Shown here piece by piece: positions 62,383 to 64,000 of a DNA stretch of 64,000 bases. This DNA comes from an uncultured Draconibacterium sp. (GTDB lineage Bacteria > Bacteroidota > Bacteroidia > Bacteroidales > Prolixibacteraceae): contig NZ_OY781981.1 of NCBI RefSeq assembly GCF_963677565.1, positions 124,001-188,000 on the forward strand. The letters are read 5' to 3'. Numbering within the stretch: position 1 is the stretch's first letter; every line of letters begins with the position of its first letter. Under the pieces are notes generated by a model. It saw only the letters and a list, made by a program, of their open reading frames with translations, made no database searches and was not told the origin of the DNA. The position numbers and the translations under genes are program-made.

Positions 62383-62525
62383 CTGTTTTTAGTTCTTATT
62401 GATTAAATTACTTATTGATTCTATCCTCGGTTCGCCAAAAATAAATTCAATCTTAATTTTTGCATTTGATCTATATCAGAAAATAAACCAACAGGCGCAT
62501 TATTTCTTTCAATCGCTTTCTTTTT

Positions 62526-62533
62526 TAAATTTG
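62526..62533 (+). promoter_or_regulatory. -7 box of the Crp/Fnr gene, leaderless spacing
   Basis: TAAATTTG matches TANNTTTG exactly and ends six bases before the ATG at 62540. TTTC at 62503-62506 stands 19 bases upstream. Transcription would begin at or beside the start codon. Confidence 0.5.
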
Positions 62534-62539
62534 TTATTT

Positions 62540-63118
62540 ATGGATAAAGCAAGGAAAATAGTGAATATGATTGCGGAGAATTTGCACCCGCTGGATCAAA
62601 AAGAACAGGATTTGCTGTGCTCTATCCTAGTGGAGAAGTCGTTAAAAAAAGGTGAACTGCTTTTAAGAGACGGTGATATTGCGCGCGATATTTACTGGGT
62701 TGAAAAAGGTATGCTTCGGCAGTTTTATTACAAAGATGGCCGCGATGTTACCGAACATTTTGCCTGCGAAGACCAGGGTGCCCTTTGTATTAACAGCCTG
62801 TTTTTACAAGAACCATCATCGATACTGATGGAAGCGCTGGAAGACAGTACCGTTTTGTTGATGCCTTACAATAAGTTTATCAAACTGGCCCAGAAGCATC
62901 CGCAGCTTGCAACACTATTGCGTAAGATTCTGGAAGGTTCGTTGATTATGTCGCAACAAAAAGCCGACTCGTGGCGCTACGAAACTGTGCACGAGCGCTA
63001 CGAGCGTTTTCAGCGCGAATACCCCGATGCCGCCAAACGTGCCTCAGTAAACCATATTGCTTCGTACTTGTTAATGACACCGGAATCGCTAAGCAGGGTG
63101 CGTGCCGGCAAGTTATAG
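62540..63118 (+). CDS. Crp/Fnr-family transcription regulator
   Basis: Start chosen at 62540 (MDKARKIVNMIAEN), just after a perfect -7 box; the frame is open further upstream but would add a hydrophobic stretch of no known function. The 192-residue protein has a cyclic-nucleotide-binding fold (about 15-130: LLRDGDIARDIYWVEKGMLR, FYYKDGRDVTEHFACEDQ) and a short C-terminal HTH (RASVNHIASYLLMTPESLSR). The phosphate-binding-cassette residues for cAMP are not evident, so another signal is likely. It may control the divergent GH3 gene. Confidence 0.85.
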   Translation: MDKARKIVNMIAENLHPLDQKEQDLLCSILVEKSLKKGELLLRDGDIARDIYWVEKGMLRQFYYKDGRDVTEHFACEDQGALCINSLFLQEPSSILMEALEDSTVLLMPYNKFIKLAQKHPQLATLLRKILEGSLIMSQQKADSWRYETVHERYERFQREYPDAAKRASVNHIASYLLMTPESLSRVRAGKL

Positions 63119-63168
63119 CCGACAATTGCTCCACTCCCGCCAAACGAAATTCCACAAAACGAACTGAT

Positions 63169-63738
63169 GTGCTGATTTTCAAAAAAATAGTACTGCCTTT
63201 ATTAGGCTTGTTTCTGCTGTATCGTGCCGTTGATTTATTGCGCGATCTTTCGGCTCATACACCGGCTGATTACTCACACGCCGAAACATTTGTTTTGGCA
63301 TTTTTACTCACCGCGTTTATTACCGGAGTGTTTGCCCTGCCGGGTTTTGTTTTTTCAACAAATGCATTGCTCCCCAACCGCTACTACCGGATTAAGAGTA
63401 ACGGCCGACTTCAAAAATCATATCGGTTGATGGGACTTAAATATTACCGTTTTCTGCTGATCGTATTTTTTTGGGGACAGAAGAAAAACCGCCGGAAATA
63501 TTTCGATGGTACACGTATGGGTTTGGAAAACCTTGACTACCAAAGTCGTCAGTCGGAATTTGGCCACCTCGGAGCTTTTATTCTTATCGTTATTGCTTCT
63601 GTTTACCTGTTAACACTTGGCTATTTTCTTATGGTTACTACAGCAATGCTTATTAATGTAATTGGCAATTTATATCCCGTTATTCTGCAACGTCATCATC
63701 GTATGCGTGTTGAAAGGTTGATGCTAAAAATCGGGTAG
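63169..63738 (+). CDS. CrtO-like membrane acyltransferase family protein
   Basis: The start is taken as GTG at 63169 (VLIFKKIVLPLLGLFLLYRA); longer readings overlap the regulator gene in another frame. The 189-residue protein has four hydrophobic helices and two motifs of the CrtO (glycosyl-4,4'-diaponeurosporenoate acyltransferase) family: YRLMGLKYYRFLLIVFFWG and, near the end, NLYPVILQRHHRMRVERL, which parallels the N-x-x-P-I-x-x-Q-R-x-N-R-x-R block of Staphylococcus CrtO. No carotenoid gene is in view, so the acyl acceptor is unknown. The remaining bases to 63807 hold no feature. Confidence 0.55.
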   Translation: MLIFKKIVLPLLGLFLLYRAVDLLRDLSAHTPADYSHAETFVLAFLLTAFITGVFALPGFVFSTNALLPNRYYRIKSNGRLQKSYRLMGLKYYRFLLIVFFWGQKKNRRKYFDGTRMGLENLDYQSRQSEFGHLGAFILIVIASVYLLTLGYFLMVTTAMLINVIGNLYPVILQRHHRMRVERLMLKIG

Positions 63739-63807
63739 ATCTCAGAAGTTTTAGTAATATTATACCACTTTTCATTGCGCCATCGGTGCTAAAAATTTAC
63801 GGAATAA

Positions 63808-64000
63808 ATGATACAAATCAGAGAAGCTCAACCAGAAGACGCCGGAATTATTCTGGAATGTATTAAGGGCCTTGCCTTGCATGTTGATCAGGTAGATATG
63901 GTAACTGCCACCGAGCAAGATATTCGGGATTCGGTTTTTGCACCCGACACGCATGTGAAGGTTTTTGTTGCTGAAAACGAAGACAAAAAAGTTTGCGGGT
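63808..64000 (+). CDS. GNAT-family acetyltransferase, 3' truncated by window end
   Basis: The ATG at 63808 opens a frame still open at the last base. The visible 64 residues read MIQIREAQPEDAGIILECIK, GLALHVDQVDMVTATEQDIR and VKVFVAENEDKKVCG, the usual opening of a GNAT domain (beta 1, alpha 1, and the start of the core sheet). The acetyl-CoA site lies beyond the window. It is on the same strand as the CrtO-like gene after 69 bases. Confidence 0.75.
   Translation, partial: MIQIREAQPEDAGIILECIKGLALHVDQVDMVTATEQDIRDSVFAPDTHVKVFVAENEDKKVCG

Overview
The window reads as chromosomal DNA of a member of the Bacteroidota, most likely an environmental relative of the Marinilabiliales/Prolixibacteraceae (the rank below phylum is inferred). 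Reasons: about 40% GC by eye, A-rich leaders instead of Shine-Dalgarno sites, repeated Bacteroidota-type -7 boxes (TANNTTTG), CarboxypepD_reg-like TonB receptors, membrane LytTR regulators, a PASTA-tailed FtsI, a MraY with an extra loop, a glycine-lipid gene pair and a GlnRS.

Layout. 1-9.4 kb: tail of a HEALH-motif protein and a lipoprotein, two TonB-dependent receptors, an AlkA-like glycosylase, a 41-bp tandem repeat array between convergent genes, then a membrane LytTR regulator divergent from a mini ExbB/TolQ-like protein. 9.5-18 kb (minus strand): a large BNR/VPS10-like repeat protein, a membrane-spanning MutS-family ATPase, a LytS/LytR two-component system and two LiaF/LiaI-like membrane proteins. 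18-25.4 kb: glnS, folB, a composite short-repeat stretch, tRNA-Cys, PlsC, an APC permease, a lipobox-bearing O-methyltransferase, a candidate small RNA and a cyclophilin.

25.4-42.3 kb (minus strand): one unbroken division and cell wall (dcw) cluster, in transcription order mraZ-rsmH-ftsL-ftsI-murE-mraY-murD-ftsW-murG-murC-ftsQ-ftsA-ftsZ1-ftsZ2-yqeY. Gaps are mostly 1-18 bases and several genes overlap, so it is probably one long transcription unit. It is headed by a four-copy 10-bp direct repeat matching the known form of a MraZ operator. The outstanding feature is two full-length tandem ftsZ genes with different C-terminal tails.

42.6-64 kb: glycine-lipid acyltransferases (glsA/glsB), a PurF-type amidotransferase with a SPOR protein, small metabolic genes (AhpD-like, NifX-like, yjjX, GNAT, AlbA_2), an alkaline phosphatase, an operon of BASS transporter, acyltransferase, AlkC and GNAT, an ENPP-type phosphodiesterase, an M16C peptidase lipoprotein, a small lipoprotein, a GH3 glucosidase divergent from a Crp/Fnr regulator, a CrtO-like membrane protein, and a GNAT gene cut by the window end. 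I see no insertion sequence, prophage, CRISPR array or rRNA. The best candidates for new biology are the FtsZ pair, the 41-bp repeat array, the sRNA-like locus, the membrane MutS, and the lipoprotein methyltransferase.
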